Source of the DNA: Escherichia ruysiae
GTDB taxonomy: Bacteria; Pseudomonadota; Gammaproteobacteria; Enterobacterales; Enterobacteriaceae
Length of the DNA stretch: 64,000 bases
Direction: 5' to 3'
NCBI RefSeq assembly: GCF_031323975.1
Contig: NZ_JAVIWS010000001.1
Location: forward strand, 1,674,001 to 1,738,000
A model generated the notes under the pieces. That model was not told the DNA's origin. It made no database searches and saw only the letters and a program-made list of their open reading frames with translations. Position 1 is the stretch's first letter. Each line of letters starts with the position of its first letter. Below are positions 24,190 through 32,696 of this stretch, in pieces. The position numbers and the translations under genes were made by a program.

Positions 24190-24272
24190 TGTGAACCTCT
24201 CTCCTTGCGAAGAGAGTGAGGGTGAGGCGTAAATTTCCTCACCCTGATCCTCTCCCGCAGAAGAGGAATAAA
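24190..24272. repeat. repetitive hairpin element between gcvH and gcvP
   Basis: The segment has nested inverted repeats: CTCTCTCCTTGCGAAGAGAG, then GAGGGTGAGG ... CCTCACCC, then CCTCTCCCGCAGAAGAGG. It resembles the dispersed boxC-type intergenic repeats of E. coli; that family name is my inference. Inside the operon it could tune gcvP expression relative to gcvH. Confidence 0.55.
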
Positions 24273-24276
24273 GCCG

Positions 24277-24666
24277 TTACTCGTCTTCTAACAATGCTTC
24301 GTATGCGGTCGCATCCAGCAGTGAATCCAGTTCGCTTTCATCGCTGGCTTTGATTTTAAAGATCCAACCGCCTGCATACGGTTCGCTGTTCACCAGTTCC
24401 GGGGAATCGCTCAGTGCGTCGTTTACCGCCACGATTTCACCGCTTACTGGCGCATAAATGTCTGACGCCGCTTTTACTGATTCGGCAACCGCGCAGTCAT
24501 CGCCCGCGCTAACCGTTGCGCCCACTTCCGGCAGGTCAACAAACACCATATCGCCTAACAGCTCCTGAGCGTGTTCGGTGATGCCAACGGTGTAAGTGCC
24601 GTCGGCTTCTTTACGCAGCCATTCGTGTTCTTTGCTGTATTTCAGTTCTGCTGGTACGTTGCTCAT
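24277..24666 (-). CDS. gcvH: glycine cleavage system H protein
   Basis: Lipoyl-carrying shuttle protein of the glycine cleavage system, 129 residues. The lipoylated lysine is in [10 protein letters not shown] (Lys65), inside the biotinyl/lipoyl-type fold; the start [16 protein letters not shown] is typical. The ATG at 24666 follows TTGGAGATTGATTG. An in-frame TTG one codon earlier is possible but less likely. It is 23 bases after the gcvT stop. Confidence 0.98.
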   Translation of the reverse strand: MSNVPAELKYSKEHEWLRKEADGTYTVGITEHAQELLGDMVFVDLPEVGATVSAGDDCAVAESVKAASDIYAPVSGEIVAVNDALSDSPELVNSEPYAGGWIFKIKASDESELDSLLDATAYEALLEDE

Positions 24667-24689
24667 CAATCAATCTCCAAAAAAGTAAA

Positions 24690-25784
24690 TCACGCGACGG
24701 CTTTGCCGTTACGCACAAAAACAGGTTTCGTCACTTTAACCGGCATTTCACGGTTGCGAATTTGCACAATCGCTGTTTCACCAATACCTTCCGGCACGCG
24801 CGCCAGCGCAATGCTGTAACCCAGCGTCGGGGAGAAAGTACCGCTGGTGATAATGCCTTCATGCTGGTTGCCCTGCGCGTCAGTAAAACGTACCGGCAGT
24901 TCATTACGCAGCACGCCTTTTTCGGTCATCACCAGACCAACCAGTTTTTCTGTGCCATGCTCACGCTGCACTTCCAGAGCTTCACGACCGATGAAGTCAC
25001 GATCTGCCGGTTCCCAGGCGATAGTCCAGCCCATATTGGCGGCTAAAGGAGAAATAGTTTCGTCCATCTCCTGACCATAAAGATTCATACCCGCTTCCAG
25101 ACGCAGTGTGTCACGCGCGCCCAGGCCACAGGGTTTAACACCCGCTTCCACTAGCGCGCGCCAGAAATCGGCCGCTTTTTCATTGGGCAGCGCAATTTCA
25201 TAACCCGCTTCACCGGTGTAACCGGTGGTGGCAATAAACAGATCGCCCGCCTGCACGCCAAAGAACGGTTTCATCCCTTCCACCGCCTGACGCTGGGCGT
25301 CATTAAACAGTGTGGCAGCTTTTGCCTGAGCATTAGGCCCTTGTACGGCGATCATGGAAAGGTCATCACGAACGGTAATGTCGATGCCGAAAGGTTCAGC
25401 GTGTTGGGTAATCCAGGAGAGGTCTTTTTCGCGGGTAGCGGAGTTAACAACGAGGCGGAAGAAATCTTCAGTAAAGTAGTAGACGATGAGATCATCTATC
25501 ACACCACCAGAGGCATTCAACATCCCGGAGTAGAGGGCTTTACCGCTTTTGGTGAGTTTCGCCACATCGTTCGCCAATAGATAACGCAGAAACTCCCTGG
25601 TGCGGCTGCCGCGAAGATCGACGATGGTCATATGCGACACATCAAACATTCCGGCATCGGTACGTACCGCATGATGTTCGTCGATTTGCGAACCGTAATG
25701 CAGCGGCATCATCCAGCCGTGGAAATCCACCATGCGAGCGCCGCAAAGCGTGTGTTGTTCGTACAAAGGAGTCTGTTGTGCCAT
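24690..25784 (-). CDS. gcvT: aminomethyltransferase, T protein
   Basis: Transfers the methylene group from GcvH-bound aminomethyl-lipoate to tetrahydrofolate, releasing ammonia. The 364 residues match the family. Conserved stretches are [29 protein letters not shown] and [12 protein letters not shown]. The start at 25784 follows GAGGACAAG; the frame stays open for 54 more codons upstream, across the operator region, without a good start. First gene of gcvTHP. YgfZ in this window is a distant paralogue. Confidence 0.98.
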
Positions 25785-25873
25785 CTTGTCCTCATTGAAT
25801 AAGCGGGGCTGACAACTTTTCATGGTGAAATTATCACCACGAAACCCAGCATCGGAGCCACTCCCGGTCCCCA

Positions 25874-25889
25874 ACGCAATCGTTCTCTT
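25874..25889. promoter_or_regulatory. PurR-like operator upstream of gcvT
   Basis: The 16 bases ACGCAATCGTTCTCTT differ from the PurR consensus ACGCAAACGTTTTCNT at two positions. PurR repression of gcvTHP in E. coli, through a site near the transcription start, is established, and the position about 90 bases before the gene fits. Confidence 0.65.
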
Positions 25890-26163
25890 TTGCCTGAACT
25901 TACCACCGAAACAGACTGTTAACCATAAGGTAAAATTGATCATCACATTAGCTTATGGTTAAAAAACACAAAAATCTCAACAGAATAAAAAACCAAAAAT
26001 TTATTTTATTTTTATACAAATATGATGCTTTCAGGAATGCGATTTGGATAAACCAATATTAAGAACTGAAAATATGCCAAAAATCACTCAATAAAAAAAT
26101 CGTAACATTAGAAAATATAATGCGAAATTGATGGTGAAATTAGTTTATTTCAAATGAGCAAAA

Positions 26164-26187
26164 TCTCCCGGCGAAAAAACCGGGAGA
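26164..26187 (-). terminator. terminator of the ubiI operon
   Basis: Perfect 8-base stem TCTCCCGG ... CCGGGAGA with an A-rich loop on the plus strand, followed on the minus strand by TTTTG. It lies 45 bases after the ubiI stop. Confidence 0.8.
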
Positions 26188-26231
26188 AGAAAGTGTGATG
26201 GGTATCAAATAAACAGTTGAGGAGAAATTTT

Positions 26232-27434
26232 TTAACGCAGCCATTCAGGCAAATCATTTAATCCCATAGCCTGACGGATCAGTTGTGGTTTAACGCCAGG
26301 AAGCGTATCGGCCAGTTTCAGGCCAATATCACGCAGCAGTTTTTTCGCCGGATTGCCCCCGGAAAACAGATCGCGAAAGCCTTGCATACCAGCCAGCATC
26401 AGCGCCGCACTGTGCTTGCGGCTACGCTCATAGCGACGCAGGTAAATATACTGTCCGATGTCTTTGCCCTGGCGATGCAACCGTTTCAGTTCAGCAATCA
26501 GTTCTGCGGCATCCATAAAGCCGAGATTAACGCCCTGCCCCGCCAGCGGATGAATGGTATGCGCGGCGTCGCCCACCAGCGCCAGACGGTGCGCGGCAAA
26601 CTGGCGCGCATAACGCCCCGTCAGCGGGAACACCTGACGCTCGCTCTCAACCCTGCATAAGCCCAGGCGATTATCAAAAGCGATATTTAACGCGCGATTA
26701 AATTCGTCTTCCCCTGCCTGCTGCATCCTCTGCGCTTCCTCTGGCGACAGTGACCAGACAATCGAGCAAAGATGCGGATCGCTAAGCGGTAAAAAGGCCA
26801 GAATCCCTTCGCCGTGGAAAACCTGCCGCGCCACCGCACCATGCGGTTCTTCCGTGCGAATGGTCGCCACCAGCGCGTGATGCTGATAATCCCAGAAAGT
26901 CAGCGGAATATCGGCTTTGTTGCGCAACCAGGAATTAGCGCCGTCCGCACCAATTACCAGACGCGCCGTTAACATGCTGCCATCTTTCAGCGTCAGGAAG
27001 GTTTCGTTCTCTCCCCAGGCGACCTGCTGTAATTCTGCGGGGGCTAGCAGGGTGATATCTGACGACTGCTGCACTTTGTTCCACAGCGCATAGTGAATAA
27101 CTGAATTTTCAACAATATGCCCAAGATGGCTATAGCCCATGCTCTGATCGTCAAACGAGATGTGACCAAAGCTGTCTTTGTCCCACACTTCCATGCCGTG
27201 ATAGCAACTGGCTCTACGGGAGAGAATGTCCTGCCAGACGCCAAGACGGGTAAGTAATTTTTCGCTGGCGGCATTGATAGCCGAAACGCGCAATTGTGGT
27301 GGTGCATCCGCCGCCAGAGGTTCAGGTACGCGCTGTTCCAGTACGGCAACACGTAAGCCGCTACCCTGTAAGCCGCAGGCAACCGCCAGCCCCACCATGC
27401 CGCCGCCAACAATGGCTACATCAACACTTTGCAT
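26232..27434 (-). CDS. ubiI: ubiquinone C5-hydroxylase UbiI
   Basis: FAD monooxygenase that hydroxylates C5 of the ring in aerobic ubiquinone-8 synthesis; formerly VisC. The 400 residues show the three flavin monooxygenase fingerprints: VAIVGGGMVGLAVACG at the N-terminus, VIGADGANSWLR in the middle and GDAAHTIHPLAGQGVNLG near residue 290. It follows ubiH by 22 bases and is probably the last gene of ygfB-pepP-ubiH-ubiI. Confidence 0.96.
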   Translation of the reverse strand: MQSVDVAIVGGGMVGLAVACGLQGSGLRVAVLEQRVPEPLAADAPPQLRVSAINAASEKLLTRLGVWQDILSRRASCYHGMEVWDKDSFGHISFDDQSMGYSHLGHIVENSVIHYALWNKVQQSSDITLLAPAELQQVAWGENETFLTLKDGSMLTARLVIGADGANSWLRNKADIPLTFWDYQHHALVATIRTEEPHGAVARQVFHGEGILAFLPLSDPHLCSIVWSLSPEEAQRMQQAGEDEFNRALNIAFDNRLGLCRVESERQVFPLTGRYARQFAAHRLALVGDAAHTIHPLAGQGVNLGFMDAAELIAELKRLHRQGKDIGQYIYLRRYERSRKHSAALMLAGMQGFRDLFSGGNPAKKLLRDIGLKLADTLPGVKPQLIRQAMGLNDLPEWLR

Positions 27435-27456
27435 TGTTTATTCCTTAAAACCGCCT

Positions 27457-28635
27457 TCAACGCGCGACCCAACCAAGGGTGCGCTGCGCCAGCACATCAC
27501 GTGCCGGAGTGAATAATTCCATTGCCATCAGCCCGATGTTGCGCCCAACAACCAGCGGCGCCCAGCGGTTGGCAAAAATATGAACAAGGCTGTCTGTTAC
27601 ACCAATAGTCGCTTCGCGATCGCTCTGCCGACGCTGATGGTAACGGCACAAAATGCCGTAATCACCGATATCCTCTCCGCGTTCCTGCGCCTGAGTCAGA
27701 GTTTCAGCAAGGCTCATGACATCACGCATACCGAGATTAAATCCTTGCCCGGCAATCGGGTGCAGGGTTTGCGCCGCATTGCCCACCAGCACGGTGCGGT
27801 GGGTAATAGGTTTGGCGGCGCGGGTTAACGCCAGCGGATAAGCACTGCGTTTTCCGGCATGAGTAATTTGCCCCAGTCGCCAGCCAAACGCAGACTGGAG
27901 TTCACGGCAGAACTCATCATCACTCCACGCCAGTACCTCTTCGCGCCGTTCCAGTGGATGACACCAGACCAGCGAACAGCGTCCGTCAGACATCGGCAAC
28001 ATCGCCAACGGGCCATGTTTCGTGAAGCGTTCAAAAGCGCGTCCTTCGTGCGCAACGGAGGTCGCAACGTTGGCAATCACCGCCAGTTGCTCGTAAGGCT
28101 CCTGCTGCCAGTCAACGCCGCACGCGGTGGCTAACGCTGAATGGGTGCCGTCAGCGGCTACCAGCACACGCCCCGTCAGCGTCTCACCACTCTTCAGTTT
28201 CACCTCAACGTTACTCTGAGTACGAGCAACGTTAGCAACGCGATCCGGACAGTGCAGCGTTACGCCAGGCGCTTTGCGCAACAGCGCAAACAGTCGTTGT
28301 CCGACATTGTGCAACTCGACAACCTGCCCCAGCGCCGCCAGTTGATAATCTTCTGCGGCGAGGGTGACGAATCCGGCATGACCGCGATCGCTGACATGCA
28401 CGGTAGTGATGGCGGTTGCGCAATCAGCCAAAGATTGCCAGACGCCGATACGTGCCAGTTGCTGGCAGGTGCCCGCCGCCAGCGCAATAGCCCGGCCATC
28501 AAAGCCCGGATGGGCATGTGACTCTGGCGCAGTCGCTTCAATCAAATGTACCGGCAGCGCCCCGTGACTTAACCGGGAAATAGCCAGCGCCAGCGTCGCG
28601 CCAGCCATGCCGCCACCGACGATGATTACGCTCAT
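27457..28635 (-). CDS. ubiH: 2-octaprenyl-6-methoxyphenol hydroxylase UbiH
   Basis: FAD monooxygenase that adds the C1 hydroxyl in ubiquinone synthesis, peripheral to the inner membrane in the Ubi complex. The 392 residues show VIIVGGGMAGATLALA, VAADGTHSALA and GNAAQTLHPIAGQGFNLG. Note GNAA rather than the usual GDAA in the third motif, as I recall for UbiH proteins. Its start overlaps the pepP stop by four bases (ATGA). Confidence 0.96.
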   Translation of the reverse strand: MSVIIVGGGMAGATLALAISRLSHGALPVHLIEATAPESHAHPGFDGRAIALAAGTCQQLARIGVWQSLADCATAITTVHVSDRGHAGFVTLAAEDYQLAALGQVVELHNVGQRLFALLRKAPGVTLHCPDRVANVARTQSNVEVKLKSGETLTGRVLVAADGTHSALATACGVDWQQEPYEQLAVIANVATSVAHEGRAFERFTKHGPLAMLPMSDGRCSLVWCHPLERREEVLAWSDDEFCRELQSAFGWRLGQITHAGKRSAYPLALTRAAKPITHRTVLVGNAAQTLHPIAGQGFNLGMRDVMSLAETLTQAQERGEDIGDYGILCRYHQRRQSDREATIGVTDSLVHIFANRWAPLVVGRNIGLMAMELFTPARDVLAQRTLGWVAR

Positions 28636-29957
28636 TGCTTTCTCGCAGCTGCCATCAACGCTTCGATTTCTTCCGGCTTTTTCACCACGCTGGCGGTGAG
28701 GTTTTCGTTGCCAGTTTCGGTAATCACAATGTCGTCTTCAATACGAATGCCGATACCGCGATATTGTTCTGGCACATCCGCATCCGGCGCGATATACAGC
28801 CCTGGCTCTACGGTCAGTACCATGCCCGGTTCAAGAATGCGCGAGCGATCCTGGCCATAAACACCTACGTCATGGACATCCAGCCCTAACCAATGGCTAA
28901 GGCCATGCATAAAGAAAGGACGATGTGCGTTTTGAGCGATCAGTTCATCAACATCACCTTTCAGGATGCCCAGTTTTACCAGGCCGCTAATCATGATACG
29001 CACCACTTCCCCGGTGACTTCCTGAATGGAAGTTCCCGGACGATACAAGCGCAAGCTGGTTTCGAGAGACTCCAGCACAATGTCGTAGATTTCACGCTGA
29101 GCCTGAGTGAATTTGCCGTTGACCGGGAAGGTGCGGGTAATATCGCCAGCGTAGCCTTTGTATTCACAGCCCGCGTCAATCAACACCAGATCACCGTCAC
29201 GCAGTTCACACTCGTTTTCGGTGTAGTGCAGAATGCAGCCGTTTTCACCGCTGCCGACAATGGTGTTATAGGAAGGATAGCGCGCGCCGTGGCGGTTAAA
29301 TTCGTGGTGAATTTCGCCTTCCAGATGGTACTCGAACATTCCCGGACGACATTTTTCCATCGCCCGTGTATGCGCCAGTGCGGTGATTTCACCCGCGCGG
29401 CGAAGTACGGCAATCTCTTCCGGCGATTTGAACAGGCGCATTTCATGAACAATGGGACGCCAGTCGATCATCGTTGCTGGCGCGGTGAGATTTTGCCGCG
29501 AGCCTTTACGCAGTTTTTCCAGCGCGCTGTTCACGATTTCATCAGCATAGGTATATTCGCCCTGAGCGTGATAAACCACATCCAGGCCATTAAGCAGTTG
29601 ATAAAGTTGCTGATTGATTTCGCTGAACGCCAGTGCACGGTCAACGCCCAGTTTCTCTGGCGCGGCATCCTGACCTAAGCGACGACCAAACCAGATCTCC
29701 GCCGTCAGATCGCGCACACGGTTAAACAGAACGCTGTGGTTATGAGTGTCATCGCTTTTAATCAGCACCAGCACCGCTTCCGGTTCGTTAAAGCCGGTGA
29801 AGTACCAGAAGTCACTGTTTTGACGATACGGATATTCGCTGTCGGCGCTACGGGTCACTTCCGGGGCGGCAAAAATCAGCGCGGCGCTGCCGGGTTGCAT
29901 TTGCTCCACCAGAGCCTGACGGCGACGCTGAAATTCTTGCGGGGATATATCACTCAT
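28632..29957 (-). CDS. pepP: Xaa-Pro aminopeptidase II
   Basis: Manganese enzyme that removes N-terminal residues preceding proline; M24B family, 441 residues, tetrameric, cytoplasmic. An N-terminal domain (MSDISPQEFQRRRQALVEQM) precedes the pita-bread fold. Metal ligands are in LVLIDAGCEY and YAGDITRTFP (two Asp), HGLSHWLGLDVHD (His), TVEPGLY (Glu) and IRIEDDIVIT (Glu). The ATG at 29957 follows AAGGAGAGTGTT; the frame is open 71 codons further, inside ygfB, and that extension is rejected. ATGA-coupled to ubiH. Confidence 0.97.
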   Translation of the reverse strand: MSDISPQEFQRRRQALVEQMQPGSAALIFAAPEVTRSADSEYPYRQNSDFWYFTGFNEPEAVLVLIKSDDTHNHSVLFNRVRDLTAEIWFGRRLGQDAAPEKLGVDRALAFSEINQQLYQLLNGLDVVYHAQGEYTYADEIVNSALEKLRKGSRQNLTAPATMIDWRPIVHEMRLFKSPEEIAVLRRAGEITALAHTRAMEKCRPGMFEYHLEGEIHHEFNRHGARYPSYNTIVGSGENGCILHYTENECELRDGDLVLIDAGCEYKGYAGDITRTFPVNGKFTQAQREIYDIVLESLETSLRLYRPGTSIQEVTGEVVRIMISGLVKLGILKGDVDELIAQNAHRPFFMHGLSHWLGLDVHDVGVYGQDRSRILEPGMVLTVEPGLYIAPDADVPEQYRGIGIRIEDDIVITETGNENLTASVVKKPEEIEALMAAARKQ

Positions 29958-29982
29958 AACACTCTCCTTACGTTTTTTGTTT

Positions 29983-30561
29983 TTAGTGTAGAGTCGGTTT
30001 TTGTACTTCTGGCGCGGTCGGTTGCGGATGAGTAAAGGTGTCGTGGCATAACAGCGCGGCAACACGGACGTACTCGATGATCTCTTCAAGCGACATTTCC
30101 AGCTCTTCCTGATCTTCGTCTTCGTCATATCCCAGTTGCGCGATGTTACGCAGATCGTCGATGGCTTCACCGGTTTCGCCAGTCACTTTATCCAGCTTCG
30201 GCTGAGTCACGCCAAGACCAAGCAGGAAGTGATTTACCCAGCCTGCCAGCGCATCAGCGCGATCGAAAACGCTGACATCATCGCCATCAGGCAGATAAAG
30301 CTGAAAAAGGAAGCCGTCATCCTGCAGGGCATCGCTGGTGGCTGAGTGCATTTTGCGCAATGCCTGTGCCAGCTCATGACCGAAAGCCATGCCTTCGTTC
30401 GTCAGGTCGTGAAGCAGCGGCAACCATGAACTGTCATCATTGCCACCGCAAATCATCCCGCTGATTAAACCGTGCATCTCAGCAGGGGTCAGACCCGTCC
30501 CTTGTTGGTTCAGATACTGGTTCATTTCGTTGTAACCAGGCATTTCGTTCTGTATAGACAT
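29983..30561 (-). CDS. ygfB: YgfB, UPF0149 family protein
   Basis: A 192-residue acidic, mostly helical cytoplasmic protein of the YecA/YgfB family. Conserved features are [18 protein letters not shown] near the N-terminus and an acidic run [12 protein letters not shown] near 150. Its role in E. coli is not established; a Pseudomonas relative modulates AmpC expression. First gene of the ygfB-pepP-ubiH-ubiI group, divergent from zapA with a 166-base gap. Confidence 0.92.
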
Positions 30562-30595
30562 AAGCATTCGTCATCAAAGGGAGGAAGATTCATGA

Positions 30596-31057
<462 letters not shown>

Positions 31058-31098
31058 CACTTTTCGGTTTACTGTGGTAGAGTAACCGTGAAGACAAA

Positions 31099-31282
31099 AT
31101 TTCTCTGAGATGTTCGCAAGCGGGCCAGTCCCCTGAGCCGATATTTCATACCACAAGAATGTGGCGCTCCGTGGTTGGTGAGCATGCTCGGTTCGTCCGA
31201 GAAGCCTTAAAACTGCGACGACACATTCACCTTGAACCAAGGGTTCAAGGGTTACAGCCTGCGGCGGCATCTCGGAGATTCC
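31099..31282 (+). ncRNA. ssrS: 6S RNA
   Basis: Global regulator that binds sigma70 RNA polymerase by mimicking an open promoter and accumulates in stationary phase. The 184 bases begin ATTTCTCTGAGATGTTCGC and end CGGCATCTCGGAGATTCC. The two ends pair (ATTTCTCTGAGATG with CATCTCGGAGATTCC), giving the long closing stem. The central bubble contains CTTGAACCAAGGGTTCAAGG. The mature form is cut from a transcript that continues into fau, the known ssrS-ygfA arrangement. Confidence 0.97.
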
Positions 31283-31302
31283 CTTCTTACCTGGCACCAG
31301 CC

Positions 31303-31905
31303 ATGACGCAACTACCAGAACTCCCACTGACATTATCCCGACAAGAAATCCGTAAAATGATTCGGCAACGTCGTCGTGCGTTAACGCCGGAACAACAGCA
31401 AGAAATGGGTCAACAAGCCGCTACCCGGATGATGACTTATCCCCCGGTGGTGATGGCGCATACGGTCGCTGTATTCCTCTCTTTTGATGGCGAGCTCGAC
31501 ACCCAACCGCTCATAGAACAACTGTGGCGTGCCGGTAAGCGCGTGTATCTTCCAGTTTTACACCCTTTTAGTGCTGGTAACTTACTGTTCCTGAATTACC
31601 ATCCGCAAAGCGAATTGGTGATGAACAGATTGAAGATCCACGAGCCGAAACTGGACGTGCGCGATGTGCTTCCCCTTTCCCGGTTAGATGTGCTGGTCAC
31701 GCCGCTGGTAGCCTTTGATGAGTACGGTCAACGCCTGGGAATGGGCGGCGGTTTTTATGATCGGACATTGCAAAACTGGCAGCACTACAAAATGCAGCCG
31801 GTAGGTTATGCGCATGATTGCCAGTTAGTAGAAAAACTGCCGGTTGAAGAGTGGGATATCCCACTGCCTGCGGTGGTTACACCGTCGAAAGTCTGGGAGT
31901 GGTGA
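31303..31905 (+). CDS. fau: 5-formyltetrahydrofolate cyclo-ligase family protein
   Basis: Converts 5-formyl-THF to 5,10-methenyl-THF with ATP (also called ygfA). The product has 200 residues. Family features are the basic N-terminal helix LSRQEIRKMIRQRRRALT, LITPLVAF-like DVLVTPLVAFDEYGQRLGMG and GGFYDRTL near the active site. An internal ATG at 31357 would give the 182-residue form used in some annotations; the longer start is chosen because the family's conserved N-terminal helix begins before it. Co-transcribed with 6S RNA. Confidence 0.92.
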   Translation: MTQLPELPLTLSRQEIRKMIRQRRRALTPEQQQEMGQQAATRMMTYPPVVMAHTVAVFLSFDGELDTQPLIEQLWRAGKRVYLPVLHPFSAGNLLFLNYHPQSELVMNRLKIHEPKLDVRDVLPLSRLDVLVTPLVAFDEYGQRLGMGGGFYDRTLQNWQHYKMQPVGYAHDCQLVEKLPVEEWDIPLPAVVTPSKVWEW

Positions 31906-31928
31906 GGGCGATACACCTGCATCGCCCT
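31905..31928 (+). terminator. hairpin directly after fau
   Basis: Perfect 8-base stem AGGGCGAT ... ATCGCCCT overlapping the last base of the fau stop. It is followed by GATTGACA rather than a T run. The same hairpin recurs at 32296, upstream of the second Sib unit, so it belongs to the duplicated block. Confidence 0.6.
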
Positions 31929-31930
31929 GA

Positions 31931-31959
31931 TTGACATCGTTGATTCTTTGACCTAATTT
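31931..31959 (+). promoter_or_regulatory. promoter of Sib copy 1
   Basis: TTGACA and TAATTT separated by exactly 17 bases, a near-consensus sigma70 promoter. The predicted start is about base 31966. Confidence 0.85.
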
Positions 31960-32004
31960 AGTGAGTAAGGGTAAGGGAGGATTACTCCTCCCTGTGACTG
32001 ACTG

Positions 32005-32064
32005 TTAATAAGCTCCGAAACTTATCAGTAACAGTACAATCAGTATGATGACAAGTCGCATCAT
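32005..32064 (-). CDS. ibsC: Ibs-type hydrophobic toxin peptide, copy 1
   Basis: A 19-residue frame, MMRLVIILIVLLLISFGAY, almost entirely hydrophobic. It sits inside the antisense Sib RNA and is preceded by GGAGAAGGGTT, a strong ribosome site. Overproduced Ibs peptides depolarise the E. coli membrane. I recall serine where this copy has Gly17, a difference near the end that may not matter for toxicity. Too short for ordinary gene finders. Confidence 0.85.
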   Translation of the reverse strand: MMRLVIILIVLLLISFGAY

Positions 32065-32080
32065 AACCCTTCTCCTTTAA

Positions 32081-32104
32081 GCCCTCGCTTCGGTGAGGGC
32101 TTTA
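32081..32104 (+). terminator. terminator of Sib copy 1
   Basis: Stem GCCCTCGC ... GTGAGGGC closing on TTCG (with a G-T type pair), followed by TTTA. Confidence 0.8.
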
Positions 32105-32322
32105 CCGTTACAGCCCCATGCTGCCCTGCCATCGTAAACTCTCTTTAAATAACCACAACGCTTTGATCTGGCTTTAAATCTTTTCTTCGAGCGCACTCGT
32201 AAAACGTCATGTAAGGCAGACATACATTGCAGGGATAAGGGATTAATTACGGCAGTTAACGCGGGCGATGAAGTGGCTATCCAAAAGATCGGTTCAGGGC
32301 GATGCACCCCGCATCGCCCTGA

Positions 32323-32351
32323 TTGACATCGTTGATTCTTTAACCTAATTT
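32323..32351 (+). promoter_or_regulatory. promoter of Sib copy 2
   Basis: TTGACA, 17 bases, TAATTT, the same as copy 1 apart from one spacer change (TTTAACC for TTTGACC). Confidence 0.85.
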
Positions 32352-32397
32352 AGTGAGTAAGGGTAAGGGAGGATTGCTCCTCCCCTGAGACTGACTG

Positions 32398-32457
32398 TTA
32401 ATAAGCTGGGAAACTTATGAGTAACAGTACAATCAGTATGATGACAAGTCGCATCAT
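32398..32457 (-). CDS. Ibs-type hydrophobic toxin peptide, copy 2
   Basis: A 19-residue frame, MMRLVIILIVLLLISFPAY, identical to copy 1 except Pro17 for Gly17. Preceded by GGAGAAGGGTT on the minus strand and fully covered by the second Sib RNA. Confidence 0.83.
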   Translation of the reverse strand: MMRLVIILIVLLLISFPAY

Positions 32458-32473
32458 AACCCTTCTCCTTCAA

Positions 32474-32497
32474 GCCCTCGCTTCGGTGAGGGCTTTA
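32474..32497 (+). terminator. terminator of Sib copy 2
   Basis: Same GCCCTCGC-TTCG-GTGAGGGC hairpin and TTTA as copy 1. Confidence 0.8.
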
Positions 32498-32645
32498 CCG
32501 TTACAGCCCTGTGCTGTCCCGCCATCGTAAATCCTCTTCGAATAAAGGCAACGCATTGATCTGGCTTTGATTTATTTCTTCGAGCAGACTCGCAAAGGCG
32601 ATTGCAGCACACTGCAAATGCAGTGATAAGCGCGGGAAAAGGGAT

Positions 32646-32677
32646 AAAAAAACGGGCAAGTCAGCGACCTGCCCGTT
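32646..32677 (-). terminator. terminator of serA
   Basis: Stem AACGGGCA ... TGCCCGTT with a loop of about 11 bases, followed on the minus strand by a run of six or more T. It lies 20 bases after the serA stop. Confidence 0.85.
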
Positions 32678-32696
32678 GTTTGTCAGAGAAGGGAAA

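Larger units (their letters stand above)
25785..26231. promoter_or_regulatory. gcv operon control region
   Basis: A 447-base gene-free region between gcvT and ubiI. The part from about 25950 to 26160 is very AT-rich with A and T tracts, which suits the Lrp and GcvA binding known upstream of E. coli gcvT. The proximal 100 bases hold a PurR-like site. The end nearest ubiI holds that gene's terminator. No open frame looked real. Confidence 0.7.
31966..32104 (+). ncRNA. sibC: Sib antisense RNA, copy 1 (SibC family)
   Basis: About 140 bases, from the promoter start to the terminator hairpin GCCCTCGCTTCGGTGAGGGC plus TTTA. It is fully antisense to the ibs frame on the other strand, so it is the RNA antitoxin that blocks the Ibs toxin mRNA. 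E. coli has Sib genes at several loci, and SibC is the one I recall between fau and serA. The exact 5' end is inferred from the promoter. Confidence 0.85.
31905..32200. repeat. Sib/Ibs block, copy 1 of a tandem duplication
   Basis: A block of about 295 bases carrying a hairpin, sigma70-like promoter, Sib RNA, Ibs frame, terminator and a flanking tail that ends CTTCGAGCGCACTCG. It recurs about 392 bases downstream (32296-32593). The Sib cores are nearly identical; the tails have diverged more. Confidence 0.9.
32358..32497 (+). ncRNA. Sib antisense RNA, copy 2
   Basis: About 140 bases with the same promoter, antisense core and terminator as copy 1. It differs mainly in the 5' GGAGGATTGCTCCTCCC hairpin, which is better paired here than the ATTACTCC form in copy 1, and in the bases opposite the end of the Ibs frame. 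The 5' recognition region governs which ibs mRNA a Sib pairs with, so the two RNAs may be partly specific. Confidence 0.83.
32296..32593. repeat. Sib/Ibs block, copy 2 of a tandem duplication
   Basis: Second copy of the block at 31905-32200, including the AGGGCGAT ... ATCGCCCT hairpin, promoter, Sib RNA, Ibs frame and the tail ending CTTCGAGCAGACTCGC. The 95 bases between the copies (32201-32295) have no clear feature. Confidence 0.9.

Noticed and set aside
29958-30170. N-terminal extension of pepP to 512 codons
   Set aside because: It would overlap ygfB heavily and the ATG at 29957 has a clear AAGGAG site.
31159-31302. Extension of fau into the 6S RNA
   Set aside because: This is structured non-coding 6S RNA sequence; the family N-terminus begins at or after 31303.
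32077-32307. 76-codon minus-strand frame across the Sib region
   Set aside because: It crosses the Sib terminator and the spacer between the copies; the sequence is explained by the Sib duplication and it has no ribosome site.
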